Assembly: GCA_025499625.1 (NCBI GenBank)
Contig: JAFMVD010000037.1
Coordinates: 1 to 58,206, forward strand
Length of the DNA stretch: 58,206 bases
Source of the DNA: Carboxylicivirga fragile
GTDB lineage: Bacteria > Bacteroidota > Bacteroidia > Bacteroidales > Marinilabiliaceae
Reading direction: 5' to 3'
Part shown: one piece after another, positions 37,269 to 47,099 of the stretch
Position numbering within the stretch: the first letter of the stretch is position 1
Layout: the number at the start of each line of letters is the position of its first letter
Translations under genes and position numbers: made by a program
Notes under the pieces: model-generated
What the model saw: only the letters and a program-made list of their open reading frames with translations
Database searches by the model: none
Told to the model about the DNA's origin: nothing

Positions 37269-38870
37269 TTATTTCAGATAATCAGAATAGTCCCTTTTAT
37301 CAGACAATACCTCAAGGGCCTTAGTATAACTCTCGGACAAAATATTAATGGTTTCGAAATATTCCGAAGTATTAAATAAGTCGCGTGCTATCAATGCCTT
37401 CATCTGCGTGAGCATAAACTTCTCAGATATAGCTAACTCTTCCTCATTCTTCTCAATATCTTCTTCTTCACCATTTTTTATCAACTCGTCAATCAATGAC
37501 TGACTTATTTCAAATTCTTCATTAAACTGATTAAAGCTCTTGTATTGCCCTTTTAATAACTCACGATTATTATCAACATAGGCCAAAATAACCTTATTAA
37601 CTGTACCTGAAGCTACCAAGTCGCGGTAATAATTTGAATACATTGTAGTATCAACCGGAATAAATAGATCTGGCATAATACCACCACCGCCATAAACCGT
37701 ACGACCTTTGATCTTTGTGGTATATTTTAAACTTTCATCAAACTGTATGCTATCCGAATTTAACATCTCGCCGTGAAGATAACGCTCTCCAATTTCGAAA
37801 TGATAGGCATCTTCGCCCTTGCTATAATCTTTTTGAATACAACGACCAGATGGTGTATGATACTTTGCAATGGTCAAGCGAATCATTGACCCATCAGGAA
37901 AATCAAATGGACGTTGCACCAATCCTTTACCAAAACTACGGCGACCAATTACAATACCTCTGTCCCAATCCTGAACTGCTCCTGCAACAATTTCACTTGC
38001 CGATGCCGAACCTTCATCCATCAACACAACTAATTTACCCTCTTCAAAACGTCCCTTCTTGGCAGCATTATGACTTTGGCGTGGACTATTTATTCCTTGG
38101 GTATAAACCAATAATTTATCTTCGTCGATTAACTCATCAGCTATATCAATGGCCGCTTTAAGATATCCCCCACCGTTTCCACGAAGATCAATGATCAAAT
38201 TCTCGAAATTATTAGGCTCTAATTTATCTAGTGCTTCCAAAAACTCATCGTGGGTATTAAGAGCAAAACGTGTGATTTTCACATATGCTGTTTTTGGATC
38301 GGCCATGTAGGCTGACTCAACACTATGAATTGGAATCTTATCGCGCTCAACCGTAAACTTCAGATCGCTTCCCTTACGGTTAACAGCCAGCTTTACTTTT
38401 GTTCCTTTCTTTCCTCTTAGGTATTTAAAGACATCACTGTTCTTTAATCCAACACCAGCCACATTATCGCCATCTATGGTTACAATGCGGTCGCCAGCAA
38501 TAATACCGACTTTCTCCGATGGACCACCAATGAGTGGTGTCACAACCATTAGGGTATCGTTCATGATATTAAATTGAATGCCAATACCATCAAAACTACC
38601 ATCCAACGGCTCATTCATTGCAGCCACCTCATCGGCCGAAATATAAACCGAATGCGGATCAAGGCTTTTAAGCATACCAACGATTGCTTCTTCTGTCAGG
38701 TTTCCTTGATCAACCGAATCAACATATAATGCATTTATTACCTGATACGTCAATTGCAGTTTTTGAAGGTTCTTATCGTAGCCCTGCCCAAACATGCCTG
38801 TATAAACGAAGACCAACAATAAATTCACTAGTGCAATCCGATACATTTTAAAGCTTGATTTTGATGTCAT
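37269..38870 (-). CDS. S41-family C-terminal processing protease
   Basis: A 533-residue exported protease. An N-terminal hydrophobic helix (about 9-28) is followed by the helical linker and a PDZ domain (GIGIQFNIMNDTLMVVTPLI to about residue 170), then the S41 core with DLRGNGGGYLKAAIDIAD and DEGSASASEIVAGAV (nucleophile Ser) and the general base Lys in RRSFGKGLVQ. It probably trims or degrades envelope proteins. Other CtpA-type genes are usually present in these genomes. Confidence 0.93.
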   Translation of the reverse strand: MTSKSSFKMYRIALVNLLLVFVYTGMFGQGYDKNLQKLQLTYQVINALYVDSVDQGNLTEEAIVGMLKSLDPHSVYISADEVAAMNEPLDGSFDGIGIQFNIMNDTLMVVTPLIGGPSEKVGIIAGDRIVTIDGDNVAGVGLKNSDVFKYLRGKKGTKVKLAVNRKGSDLKFTVERDKIPIHSVESAYMADPKTAYVKITRFALNTHDEFLEALDKLEPNNFENLIIDLRGNGGGYLKAAIDIADELIDEDKLLVYTQGINSPRQSHNAAKKGRFEEGKLVVLMDEGSASASEIVAGAVQDWDRGIVIGRRSFGKGLVQRPFDFPDGSMIRLTIAKYHTPSGRCIQKDYSKGEDAYHFEIGERYLHGEMLNSDSIQFDESLKYTTKIKGRTVYGGGGIMPDLFIPVDTTMYSNYYRDLVASGTVNKVILAYVDNNRELLKGQYKSFNQFNEEFEISQSLIDELIKNGEEEDIEKNEEELAISEKFMLTQMKALIARDLFNTSEYFETINILSESYTKALEVLSDKRDYSDYLK

Positions 38871-38945
38871 AGTTTTCTAAAATTATAGATTAAGTATACT
38901 CTCCCAAATAATACTTAAACATTAAATACCCTATAAAGAAACAAA

Positions 38946-38973
38946 AGCCGGAAAGAAAAAGTTCCTTCCGGCT
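38946..38973 (-). terminator. guaA terminator
   Basis: AGCCGGAA and TTCCGGCT form an 8-bp stem around 12 bases. On minus it runs into TTTTGTTTC, ten bases beyond the guaA stop. Confidence 0.85.
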
Positions 38974-38982
38974 GAATATTTT

Positions 38983-40512
38983 TTATTCCCACTCAATAGT
39001 TGCAGGTGGTTTTGAACTGATATCGTACACTACGCGGTTCACTCCTTTCACCTTATTGATGATATCATTTGATACCTTAGCCAAGAAATCGTATGGTAAA
39101 TGTACCCAATCGGCAGTCATACCATCTGTTGAGGCTACAGCACGTAAAGCAACCACTTTTTCGTAAGTACGCTCATCGCCCATCACACCAACCGACTGAA
39201 CCGGTAATAACATAACACCTGCCTGCCATACCTGGTCGTATAGGTTGTTATCTTTTAATCCCTGGATAAAGATATGATCAACCTCTTGCAACAAGGTCAC
39301 CTTTTCAGCAGTAATATCACCTAAGATACGAATAGCTAAACCTGGCCCAGGGAAAGGATGACGACCCAATAATGAATCGGCGATTCCCATGGCACGACCT
39401 ACACGGCGCACCTCATCTTTAAATAATAAGTTTAATGGCTCAACTACCTTCAGGTTCATTTCTTCAGGTAGGCCACCCACGTTGTGATGTGACTTAATGG
39501 TAGCTGACGGTCCGTTAACCGAAACCGACTCAATCACATCGGGATAGATCGTTCCTTGTGCCAACCATTTTACATCTTGTATTTTGTGCGCTTCAATATC
39601 GAAAGTCTCGATAAATACGCGACCAATAATCTTACGTTTTGTTTCAGGATCAGAAACACCTGCCAACTCATCCAGGAAAGCTTTTTTAGCATCTACACCA
39701 ATCACATTTAAGCCCATGTGCTGGTACGAATCCAATACCGCCTCAAACTCGTCTTTACGTAACAAACCATTATCAACGAAGATACAAGTCAGGTTTTTAC
39801 CAATGGCTTTGTGCAATAACACACCTGCTACCGTACTATCCACACCACCTGATAATCCAAGTACTACTTTGTCGTTACCCAACTTAGCTTTTAAATCGGC
39901 AACCGTTGTATCAACAAACGAATCTGGTGTCCAGTCTTGCGTACAGCCACAAATATCAGCTACAAAATTCTGTAGAATCAACGTTCCTTCGGTGCTGTGA
40001 TATACCTCAGGGTGAAACTGCATACCATAGGTCTGCTCGTTCTCGATTTTATAAGCTGCTACCTTTACATCTTTAGTACTGGCAACAATATTATATCCTT
40101 CTGGTAAACTAACAATGGTATCACCATGCGACATCCACACTTGTGAATGCTGACTAACACCTTTCATCAATTCACTAGTCGTATCTACAAATTCCAAATT
40201 GGCACGACCATACTCACGTGTTTTTGAAGGCTGTACTTCGCCACCAAAAAACTGAGAAAGATATTGTGCACCATAACAAACACCTAGTAAAGGCATTTTT
40301 CCTTTAATGGCTGACAAATCAGGTTTTGGAGCTTCGGCATCGCGCACACTGTGTGGGCTACCACTTAAAATCACGCCCTTTACCGATTCGTCCATCTCGG
40401 GACATTTATTAAAAGGATGTATCTCGCAATACACATTAATCTCTCTTACGCGTCTGGCAATCAACTGTGTGTACTGTGAGCCAAAATCCAGAATAATGAT
40501 CTTTTCCTGCAT
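38983..40512 (-). CDS. guaA: GMP synthase (glutamine-hydrolysing)
   Basis: Converts XMP to GMP. The N-terminal class I amidotransferase has Cys79 in GVCYGAQ and His167/Glu169 in QFHPE. The ATP pyrophosphatase domain has the PP-loop SGGVDST (221-227). The C-terminal dimerisation domain ends in the canonical KPPATIEWE. Its 509 residues are standard. CAAATATA at 40552-40559 is TATATTTG on minus, an exact -7 match 40 bases before the ATG. It is monocistronic. Confidence 0.97.
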   Translation of the reverse strand: MQEKIIILDFGSQYTQLIARRVREINVYCEIHPFNKCPEMDESVKGVILSGSPHSVRDAEAPKPDLSAIKGKMPLLGVCYGAQYLSQFFGGEVQPSKTREYGRANLEFVDTTSELMKGVSQHSQVWMSHGDTIVSLPEGYNIVASTKDVKVAAYKIENEQTYGMQFHPEVYHSTEGTLILQNFVADICGCTQDWTPDSFVDTTVADLKAKLGNDKVVLGLSGGVDSTVAGVLLHKAIGKNLTCIFVDNGLLRKDEFEAVLDSYQHMGLNVIGVDAKKAFLDELAGVSDPETKRKIIGRVFIETFDIEAHKIQDVKWLAQGTIYPDVIESVSVNGPSATIKSHHNVGGLPEEMNLKVVEPLNLLFKDEVRRVGRAMGIADSLLGRHPFPGPGLAIRILGDITAEKVTLLQEVDHIFIQGLKDNNLYDQVWQAGVMLLPVQSVGVMGDERTYEKVVALRAVASTDGMTADWVHLPYDFLAKVSNDIINKVKGVNRVVYDISSKPPATIEWE

Positions 40513-41043
40513 TAATCTTTGCCTTTAATGTTTGTTTATTAAAAATTTGCGCAAATATAAGGATTAATGTCGACTAGCGAATGTATTTGAAAGAGGAATT
40601 AACCCTTAAAAAAAATTAAAACACAGAGGCCGAAATCATTAGTTAAAGAACTCTATTATTTTCATAAAAGTACTAAGCGAATATAATGTATCAATAATCT
40701 TTCTGATAAAATTAAAAACCTTATCAAAACTGGGTTAACTAAGCATTTGTGCTCATTTAAAATAGAGTTCATTCTTATTTATTATCACAAGCTAACTTAT
40801 AAGAAATTAGCTATTCCTATTAATTTGGAGTACCTTTATACGCGGATTACTAATCTTTTAGTATCAATCATTCACTATCATTTTTGTTGATGAGCTCATA
40901 AGCATAAATCATCACATTAGCAGACTTCATACTAATAGTTGAATTATCAGTAAACTAGTCCAAACATCAGAGTACTAATACATAGTACGCTAGGAGCTTC
41001 AACGGGCGTTTAGTTTTTTTTGGTGGTATCAAAACATTTTTAG
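40513..41043. other. Long intergenic region with hydrolase-tail relic
   Basis: 531 bases. It holds the guaA promoter at the left, an ACACAGAGGC repeat piece at 40621-40630, and a minus-strand stretch at about 40698-40728 that translates as FDKVFNFI, identical to the end of the hydrolase at 47100. The right 250 bases should include the promoter of the forward trio, but I find no exact -7 match. Confidence 0.5.
40698..40728 (-). pseudogene. Relic of a hydrolase gene 3' end (copy 1)
   Basis: The minus strand reads FDKVFNFIRK in frame, preceded by a stop. The eight residues FDKVFNFI are identical to the C terminus of the alpha/beta hydrolase at 47100-48038. The DNA is about three-quarters identical over 42 bases. 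Short and AT-rich, so moderate confidence only. Confidence 0.4.
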
Positions 41044-41841
41044 ATGAATAGTCATTCAGACAATTCAGGTAGTAATATTCGTATTACTACAGCACTACTT
41101 CTTGCAGCCGGTACTGGAAGCCGTCTTTTCCCTTTAACACAAAACTCTCCAAAATGTCTTACCCTTGTAAATGATAAATCGATACTGGACAGACTTATTT
41201 CCAATTTAAAAAGTCAAGGATTTAAACGACTTGTAATAGTTACTGGCCACTTAAAGGATTGCATCATGGATTATCTTGGCGAAAAATCAGGAGATCTTTC
41301 CATCGAATACATTCACAGCCCTTTGTATAAAACAACCAATAATATCTATTCGCTATGGATGGCTCGAAATATGATTAATGAGCCTTTTGTCCTTTTCGAG
41401 AGTGATTTAGTAATGAATTCAACTTTACTCGATGATATGGTTTATCCAGACAGGATGGCTGTTGCACTAATGAAACCTTGGCTAAACGGCACAACAGTCT
41501 CAGTAAATAAAGCCAATCGAGTGACTCAGTTTCAAGAAGGCACAACAGAAAGCTATTCTGACATTCGATACAAAACAGTTAATATCTACAGTTTTTCGCT
41601 TTCATCGTGGCAAGCCATTGTTAAACAACTAAACCAATACATTTCAGAAGGTAGTGTGAATTGTTACTATGAAACTGTTTTTGCTGAAATGATTGACAAT
41701 AAGAGTTTGACTTTTGATTCGGTATCGTTTGATCATAAACCGTGGTACGAAATTGATACGCTGAAAGACTTAAGTGCAGCCGAATTATTATTCCCAAAGG
41801 AATTGAAAAAGGTGGCGATGCGCACAAACGCAATGGCATAG
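41044..41841 (+). CDS. Nucleotidyltransferase of the phosphocholine/AEP cytidylyltransferase type
   Basis: A 265-residue NTP-transferase-fold enzyme. LLLAAGTGSRLFPLTQNSPKCL (21-39) carries the nucleotide-binding GxGxR and the Lys of PKCL. VLFESDLVMN holds the metal-binding Asp, and YEIDTLKDLSAAELLF is a typical C terminus of LicC/PntC-like cytidylyltransferases. It probably joins CMP to a small phosphorylated or phosphonate amino alcohol. It is followed after 21 bases by a PLP enzyme and then a CDP-alcohol phosphotransferase, so the CDP product may be used for lipid synthesis. A sugar-1-phosphate substrate remains possible. Confidence 0.82.
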   Translation: MNSHSDNSGSNIRITTALLLAAGTGSRLFPLTQNSPKCLTLVNDKSILDRLISNLKSQGFKRLVIVTGHLKDCIMDYLGEKSGDLSIEYIHSPLYKTTNNIYSLWMARNMINEPFVLFESDLVMNSTLLDDMVYPDRMAVALMKPWLNGTTVSVNKANRVTQFQEGTTESYSDIRYKTVNIYSFSLSSWQAIVKQLNQYISEGSVNCYYETVFAEMIDNKSLTFDSVSFDHKPWYEIDTLKDLSAAELLFPKELKKVAMRTNAMA

Positions 41842-41862
41842 TTGAAAGAAAAGTAATAATAC

Positions 41863-42981
41863 ATGGAAGTGAATACGATGGAAAGTAAGTATAAAACACA
41901 AGAAGAAAAATACGAATACATAGCTAAACAGCATGGTGGTTATTATCGGCATAATTTTACCGATCATGCCTACTTATATAATCTATACTTTCCACCCAAG
42001 GATGTATTTAATCATCTGAAAGATAACATACACAACCTTGTTCTTAATTACCCAATGGCACAGAATGCTTTGGCCGAATTGATTGGTGATGTAATAGATC
42101 AACCTGCCGAAAGGATAGTTGTGGGAAATGGTGCCGCAGAGATCATTAAAATACTGTCAGGAAGTTTAGCCAAGAAACTAATCGTTCCTGTACCTTCATT
42201 TAATGAATATGCCAATGCTGCGCCAGAAGGAATAGCTGTGGAATTTCCACTTGAATTTCCTTCTTTTCAACTCGATGTAGACAAATTTACAGCCGAAGCC
42301 ATTAAAGTTGGTGCAGACATGGCTGTTGTGGTTACCCCTAATAATCCGACTTCGCTTTTAGTGCCCAAAAAAGATTTAATTCGCTTGGCGGAAAAACTAA
42401 GTCATAGCAAGTGCATGCTTATTATTGACGAATCATTTCTTGATTTTGCTGATAACAAAGAGCAAATTAGTCTGGAGCAAGATATTGAGAAGTATCCAAA
42501 CATAGCTATTCTGAAAAGCATGAGTAAGGCTTATGGTATATGCGGACTGAGAATAGGTTATCTGTTAACAGCCAACAAGGAATTCGCCAGAAAGGTGCGT
42601 GATGGAATCCACATTTGGAATATTAACGGTTTCGCCGAAGAATTTCTCAGGATACTTCCTCAGTATAAACAAGAGTTTGAGGATAGCTGCAAAATTGTTA
42701 AAGCGGACAGAGATATCTTTTACAAACAGCTTTGTGACATAAAAGGTATGATTGTTTTTAAACCTGATGCCAACTATATTTATTGTCGTTTGCCAGATGA
42801 TGCCATAAATGGCCCGGCAGTAACAAAGAGTTTGTTTATTAAATACAATATATACATCAAAGATAGTGTTGGAAAAACGCAACCCGATGCTGATAGATAC
42901 ATCCGCATAGCGAGTCGTACCCAAGAAGAAAACACTAAATTGATTACAGCCCTAAAAGACGTCATGTATTTAAAAGAGTAA
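41863..42981 (+). CDS. PLP enzyme, HisC/CobD-like aminotransferase fold
   Basis: A 372-residue fold-type I PLP enzyme of aminotransferase class I/II. Motifs are VGNGAAEII (cofactor phosphate), TPNNPTS (Asn161), IIDESFLDF (Asp189), SMSKAYG (PLP Lys222), GLRIGY (Arg230) and a C-terminal RIASRTQEENTKLI resembling HisC. No his or cob genes are nearby, so histidinol-phosphate transamination is unlikely. In context it could be an aminotransferase producing the aminated headgroup (for example 2-aminoethylphosphonate), or a CobD-like phosphoamino-acid decarboxylase. It sits between cytidylyltransferase and CDP-alcohol transferase genes with 5-21 base gaps. An alternative start is ATG 41878. Confidence 0.82.
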   Translation: MEVNTMESKYKTQEEKYEYIAKQHGGYYRHNFTDHAYLYNLYFPPKDVFNHLKDNIHNLVLNYPMAQNALAELIGDVIDQPAERIVVGNGAAEIIKILSGSLAKKLIVPVPSFNEYANAAPEGIAVEFPLEFPSFQLDVDKFTAEAIKVGADMAVVVTPNNPTSLLVPKKDLIRLAEKLSHSKCMLIIDESFLDFADNKEQISLEQDIEKYPNIAILKSMSKAYGICGLRIGYLLTANKEFARKVRDGIHIWNINGFAEEFLRILPQYKQEFEDSCKIVKADRDIFYKQLCDIKGMIVFKPDANYIYCRLPDDAINGPAVTKSLFIKYNIYIKDSVGKTQPDADRYIRIASRTQEENTKLITALKDVMYLKE

Positions 42982-42986
42982 ATAAA

Positions 42987-43625
42987 ATGAATGATCAAAA
43001 ACAAATAAGCGTCTATCGTTTCATTAAAGATTTGCCCAACATATGTTCCCTGTTTGGCCTCTTGAGTGCCGTAGTAGGAATTTATTTTGCCATAAAGGGA
43101 AATTTCCCAGCGGCAATTATAGGTGTTTTATGGGCGGTACTATTCGATTGGTACGATGGCATTATTGCAAGACGAATGAAGGGTAGAACAAAAGTACAAG
43201 GTGAATTTGGAGCCCAACTTGATTCCATGATTGACATTGTGAGCTTTGGAATTTTGCCAGCCATAATTCTAATAAGTTATGGAAATTATAACGTTTGGTT
43301 CTTACCTGGTGCATTTATAATTATTGCCGCCAGCGCTATCCGATTGACTTACTTCAATGTATATGGACTAATCGATAGCAAAACATACAAAGGTTTCCCT
43401 TTGGATAATAATGTACTTATACTAGCTCTGGTATTCTTGTTTGAAGGATTTTTCACATCATCGACTTTCTCCATACTCATATACGTACTATTAATATTGT
43501 TATCGGCGTTTAATTTATCTTCCGTACCTACACCCAAATTTGGAGGCAAATGGGTTTATGCTTTAGTAGCTTATGTAATAATGATGACAATTATTTTTGG
43601 GTGGCAACTAAGTAGTCGGGGTTAA
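42987..43625 (+). CDS. CDP-alcohol phosphatidyltransferase family enzyme
   Basis: A 212-residue membrane protein with about six transmembrane helices. The family motif is present as D57-G58-x2-A61-R62, then G75-x3-D79-x3-D83. The gap between AR and G is 12 residues, where most relatives have eight, so the motif loop is four residues longer. FDWYDG gives the additional upstream Asp54. It should transfer a phospho-alcohol between CMP and a lipid or alcohol. Genes upstream suggest the CDP-linked partner is an amino-alcohol made in the same operon. It starts five bases after the PLP enzyme stop. Confidence 0.87.
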   Translation: MNDQKQISVYRFIKDLPNICSLFGLLSAVVGIYFAIKGNFPAAIIGVLWAVLFDWYDGIIARRMKGRTKVQGEFGAQLDSMIDIVSFGILPAIILISYGNYNVWFLPGAFIIIAASAIRLTYFNVYGLIDSKTYKGFPLDNNVLILALVFLFEGFFTSSTFSILIYVLLILLSAFNLSSVPTPKFGGKWVYALVAYVIMMTIIFGWQLSSRG

Positions 43626-43697
43626 TCCTTGCTATATGCAGATAGTTCGTGATTATATGACTTCTACTGAATAAGCCGGGTTGAAAGGGGACAAATC

Positions 43698-43757
43698 TTA
43701 ATACGCATCCTTTATATTCTCTTCGATAAAGCTAAAGACCTTATTGAAATACTTAAT
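43698..43757 (-). pseudogene. Relic of a hydrolase gene 3' end (copy 2)
   Basis: The minus strand translates as EIKYFNKVFSFIEENIKDAY followed by a stop. This matches the hydrolase C terminus FFDKVFNFIEENIN at 47100 with the stop in about the same place. A stop codon cuts the frame just upstream, so only the tail of the gene remains. It lies beyond the end of the forward trio and downstream of the phosphoethanolamine transferase gene. The remaining 43626-43919 spacer shows nothing else. Confidence 0.6.
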
Positions 43758-43919
43758 CTCAACAGACTAACAACTACATATCAGACCATTAGAATGCAAT
43801 AATTCATATTAGCTGCCACGCAACAACTGTTAGCAAGAACTATATCACTATTTTGCTATAACATTGGGCAGTTGAATGCAATTCTGTTAGATAGCTTTGT
43901 TGTTACCTATAATTTTTAA

Positions 43920-45464
43920 TCATTGGTACTGATCACTAAGCAGACTTTGTGAATAGTCAATAATATCAGACTTAATATTTGCAGCATGCAATATTGTATG
44001 AAAAAGAAACGAATTATTACAAGGCTTAAGTATGTTATTTTTTAAATTTTGTGAAAATTCTGGGTGACTTTCTTTATAGGCATCAGACAACCAAAAGAAA
44101 CAAGCTGCATCATATAATGCTGGGTGATTGCCAGTGTGAAGCCATCTTCCATTTTCACCTAAAAGTTCACCGTGATCAGATACAAATATAACAATTGCAT
44201 TTTGACTTTCGTAGGTTTCTATTATCTCGTTCACAAAGTAATCAACAAATAACACAGCATTGTCATACGTATTAATAATCTCTTCGCGAGTATTATCAGT
44301 AACAGATCTTGAATGAATTACAGGGTGAAATTTTTCAAATTCATCAGGATAGCGATATTTATAATACCAGTGAACTCCATATGTATGTAAAATTAATAGA
44401 TTTTTATCTCCACTTTTATTGTTTAAATATAATGGTAAAGCATCTAAAATATTCTTATCAGTACATTTTACATCCGTATAATCATTAGTTTTAATGTTTA
44501 CATTTTTATACCAATCACAAGCTTTTGCGATACCTACATATGTATAGTCTGGAATTTGATTTGTCAGCCATGCGGTATGATATTCTGCGTTTCTGAATAT
44601 ACTAATAAAAGACTCTTCTGAATATGCACGAGCGGGCTGAATGGAGTCAGCTCTGGTAAGCATCTGTGGAATAGATGCTGACGTATATCCAAATAATGAA
44701 TTATTTTGTGGGAAGGTAAATAACTCCCTTTGCGCTAAGAGCGGAGTTGTATTGCGATGGTAACCATTAATACCTAGATGATCTCCTCTTAATGATTCTC
44801 CTATAATCAAAATGACATTTGTTGAATCACAACCACTATGGGAGATATCACTAGTGATTACCTTTCTTTTAACTTTACTAAAATCAATTATCTTTTTGTA
44901 CTCAGAAAGGGAACGTACAATTGATAAAGGTGACCGCATTGATAAAGTTTTGTCCCTTTTATACTCTAGTATTACACTAGGAAATATCAATACAATACCT
45001 ACTATAAAAAAAATTGCTTTTTTCTTTTTCGATATATTTATTATTTGAAAACCAAAAACAGCAAAGCCTAGTATCCAAGCAAAACCTATACATAAGTATG
45101 CGATTAACTTAAAACTTACAAATTCTCGACTTACATTCCAACTAGTATTTATAACAACATCAATAACCTCACTAGTGATGCTTATATTATACAAATATAA
45201 AACTGTAGATGAAGCCATTGACACAAACAAAATAGGACAAGCAATAATAATGTATACCCATCTATTTATAGAGAAAATAAGTAGTAAGCCTATTAAGCCT
45301 GATGTTAATATAGTTCCATGCACAAGGAATTTTACAAAATCAACAGGTCCGGATATCGGCAAGTGGATATAGTTTGCAAACGCTATATAAATTGATTGCA
45401 AGACAATAAGCGTTAGAAAAAAAATGAATTTGCGACTATTTGTGCTTTTATATATTGATATCAT
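43920..45464 (-). CDS. EptA-like phosphoethanolamine transferase
   Basis: A 514-residue membrane enzyme of the sulfatase-fold phosphoethanolamine transferase group. Five hydrophobic segments fill the first about 165 residues. The periplasmic domain has the metal and nucleophile site IGESLRGDHLGINGYHRNTTP, HTYGVHWYYKYRYP, and SDHGE with Asp430 and His431. The nucleophile position is Ser224 (GES), where EptA/MCR enzymes usually have Thr (GET); Ser also occurs in other branches. The acceptor could be lipid A, a glycan or another lipid. It is transcribed after the GDPD-like gene with 59 bases between. Confidence 0.87.
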   Translation of the reverse strand: MISIYKSTNSRKFIFFLTLIVLQSIYIAFANYIHLPISGPVDFVKFLVHGTILTSGLIGLLLIFSINRWVYIIIACPILFVSMASSTVLYLYNISITSEVIDVVINTSWNVSREFVSFKLIAYLCIGFAWILGFAVFGFQIINISKKKKAIFFIVGIVLIFPSVILEYKRDKTLSMRSPLSIVRSLSEYKKIIDFSKVKRKVITSDISHSGCDSTNVILIIGESLRGDHLGINGYHRNTTPLLAQRELFTFPQNNSLFGYTSASIPQMLTRADSIQPARAYSEESFISIFRNAEYHTAWLTNQIPDYTYVGIAKACDWYKNVNIKTNDYTDVKCTDKNILDALPLYLNNKSGDKNLLILHTYGVHWYYKYRYPDEFEKFHPVIHSRSVTDNTREEIINTYDNAVLFVDYFVNEIIETYESQNAIVIFVSDHGELLGENGRWLHTGNHPALYDAACFFWLSDAYKESHPEFSQNLKNNILKPCNNSFLFHTILHAANIKSDIIDYSQSLLSDQYQ

Positions 45465-45523
45465 TAAAAATGGTGGAGTTTATATATTTGTAATTGAATT
45501 CGGCTATTGGTAGCCCTTTTTTA

Positions 45524-46735
45524 TTAATTAAATGTCCATTTGTCAGCGTAAATACCATAAATATGATTCATTTCATTTTTTAGAATATACTCCTCACTAA
45601 AGCCCGGAATGGAATTCATGTGATAGACATATGGTTTAATCCCAGATTCTAAAAAAACACGTAGTAAGGATTCATTACGTTTAGCAAACCTTAAAGATAT
45701 AGCAATATCGTTAACCCCTTTTTGTTTAAGCATTTTTACATCCTCGGTTGAATAGTTGTATATGACTTGTTCTGCTGCCATTGCAGATAATATCCCTACA
45801 TCCACAGCTTCCATAAGTGTTTGTTCGTCAAACAACTCCATAATCAACCTTTCTTTATCGATAAAAAGCTTAGCGAAATTAATAGGATCATTTAACATGT
45901 CCGTAACGAGAACAGCATCTTTATGCTCCATAAACCATTCGTTGATAGATGCCATATCCAAAGGAGTATATTGATTGTGAAGTTTTTTTGACATAAACTG
46001 ATAATGATTGACAGGTAGATGACCCTGATAGTTAGATATATTTGACCAGTGTTTCCAATCATGAGCGGCTACATACTCTCCATCACTGGTAGTGATAATA
46101 TCTAATTCAAACATCCTAAATCCCTTGTGATAGCTTAAATCTAATGCTTCCTTTGAGTTGGTGTATTTGAAGTTATTTATTTCACCACCTGCATGTGCTA
46201 TAAACCTTGTTTTATCATTAATATATTTAGTCCAATTATTTACACTTGTATTTTTGGGGTCTTGAGATATTACCGGTTCCCATGCATAAGTTGTATATTT
46301 TGAATGCAGAAAGCTTATAAATGAATAACTCTCATTAATAAGACTACTGCATGATATTAATACAGCATATGTTATTACCGCAATAAACTTAAATGATCTA
46401 TCTATTTTCTTTAGCCTAACAATATATAGTTTTATGGCTTTTATCAAATAGATAGAAAGGAGTGATAAAGCAATAAAGAACATCATCATAGCCATGACTT
46501 CTTCAATATTTAATACATACTGACTCCTATAGCGACAAAACAGATAAAATCGGTACCCAATAAATGAATGAATGTAATACAATGCTATTGATTGTGCGGT
46601 AATAAAAAATGAAGTAGATGAACCATAAATAATTCTACCAATACTAGATTTGGCCTTGGTTCCAATACCTAAAAGACCAATGTATAATAATAACAAGGTG
46701 ATAATATCAAACCAGCAGTAGAACTTATTTACCAT
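45524..46735 (-). CDS. Membrane-anchored glycerophosphodiester phosphodiesterase-like protein
   Basis: A 403-residue protein with four hydrophobic segments (about 8-26, 38-60, 82-108, 117-134) and a C-terminal GDPD-type TIM barrel. The catalytic pattern is IAHAGGEINN (His181, in place of the usual HRG), FELDIITTSDGEYVAAHDW (Glu210, Asp212, His225). EE and HD residues are intact, so activity is plausible. The canonical Arg after the first His is Ala. It may hydrolyse a glycerophosphodiester or a lipid headgroup at the membrane. It has a good promoter and probably forms an operon with the phosphoethanolamine transferase. Confidence 0.8.
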   Translation of the reverse strand: MVNKFYCWFDIITLLLLYIGLLGIGTKAKSSIGRIIYGSSTSFFITAQSIALYYIHSFIGYRFYLFCRYRSQYVLNIEEVMAMMMFFIALSLLSIYLIKAIKLYIVRLKKIDRSFKFIAVITYAVLISCSSLINESYSFISFLHSKYTTYAWEPVISQDPKNTSVNNWTKYINDKTRFIAHAGGEINNFKYTNSKEALDLSYHKGFRMFELDIITTSDGEYVAAHDWKHWSNISNYQGHLPVNHYQFMSKKLHNQYTPLDMASINEWFMEHKDAVLVTDMLNDPINFAKLFIDKERLIMELFDEQTLMEAVDVGILSAMAAEQVIYNYSTEDVKMLKQKGVNDIAISLRFAKRNESLLRVFLESGIKPYVYHMNSIPGFSEEYILKNEMNHIYGIYADKWTFN

Positions 46736-47099
46736 AGTAGGCGATTAACTTATTTGAAGGAGCAAAATTACTTCCTTTTTTATTGCAGACAAGTTCGATG
46801 TGTATTTTTCTATATTGAATTATATAAAGATTACACGAATAAGATATTACCATTCACATAGTATTAAAAGGATACTTTAAAGGTCATTGTGGTTGCTTAG
46901 GTATAATTAATTCTTGTTCATAAATAATTTTACTTCGACGCCACCCATGATTAAACTAAATTAACAAGCCAATACGTTTAAAATAATTTATTTGGCACTT
47001 CGCCCAAACCTGGCTCCAAACAAGATTTTCTGAGCCTTGATCAAAAACGTTAAGGACGCTTTTGATTTGGTATAAAAAACATACCGTAACTGAATACTT
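46736..47099. other. Intergenic region between the GDPD-like and hydrolase genes
   Basis: 364 bases. The left end has the promoter for the GDPD-like gene. Beyond that it is AT-rich with no gene, repeat or strong hairpin that I can support. Confidence 0.5.
46763..46792 (-). promoter_or_regulatory. Putative promoter of the GDPD-like/EptA-like unit
   Basis: On the minus strand TTG (46790-46792), 19 bases, then TAATTTTG (46763-46770): full spacing and an exact -7 match. The ATG follows about 27 bases later. Confidence 0.65.

Noticed and set aside
37715-38161. 148-codon plus-strand frame in the S41 protease gene
   Set aside because: Antisense shadow of a well-supported gene with His/Leu/Gln-rich nonsense composition.
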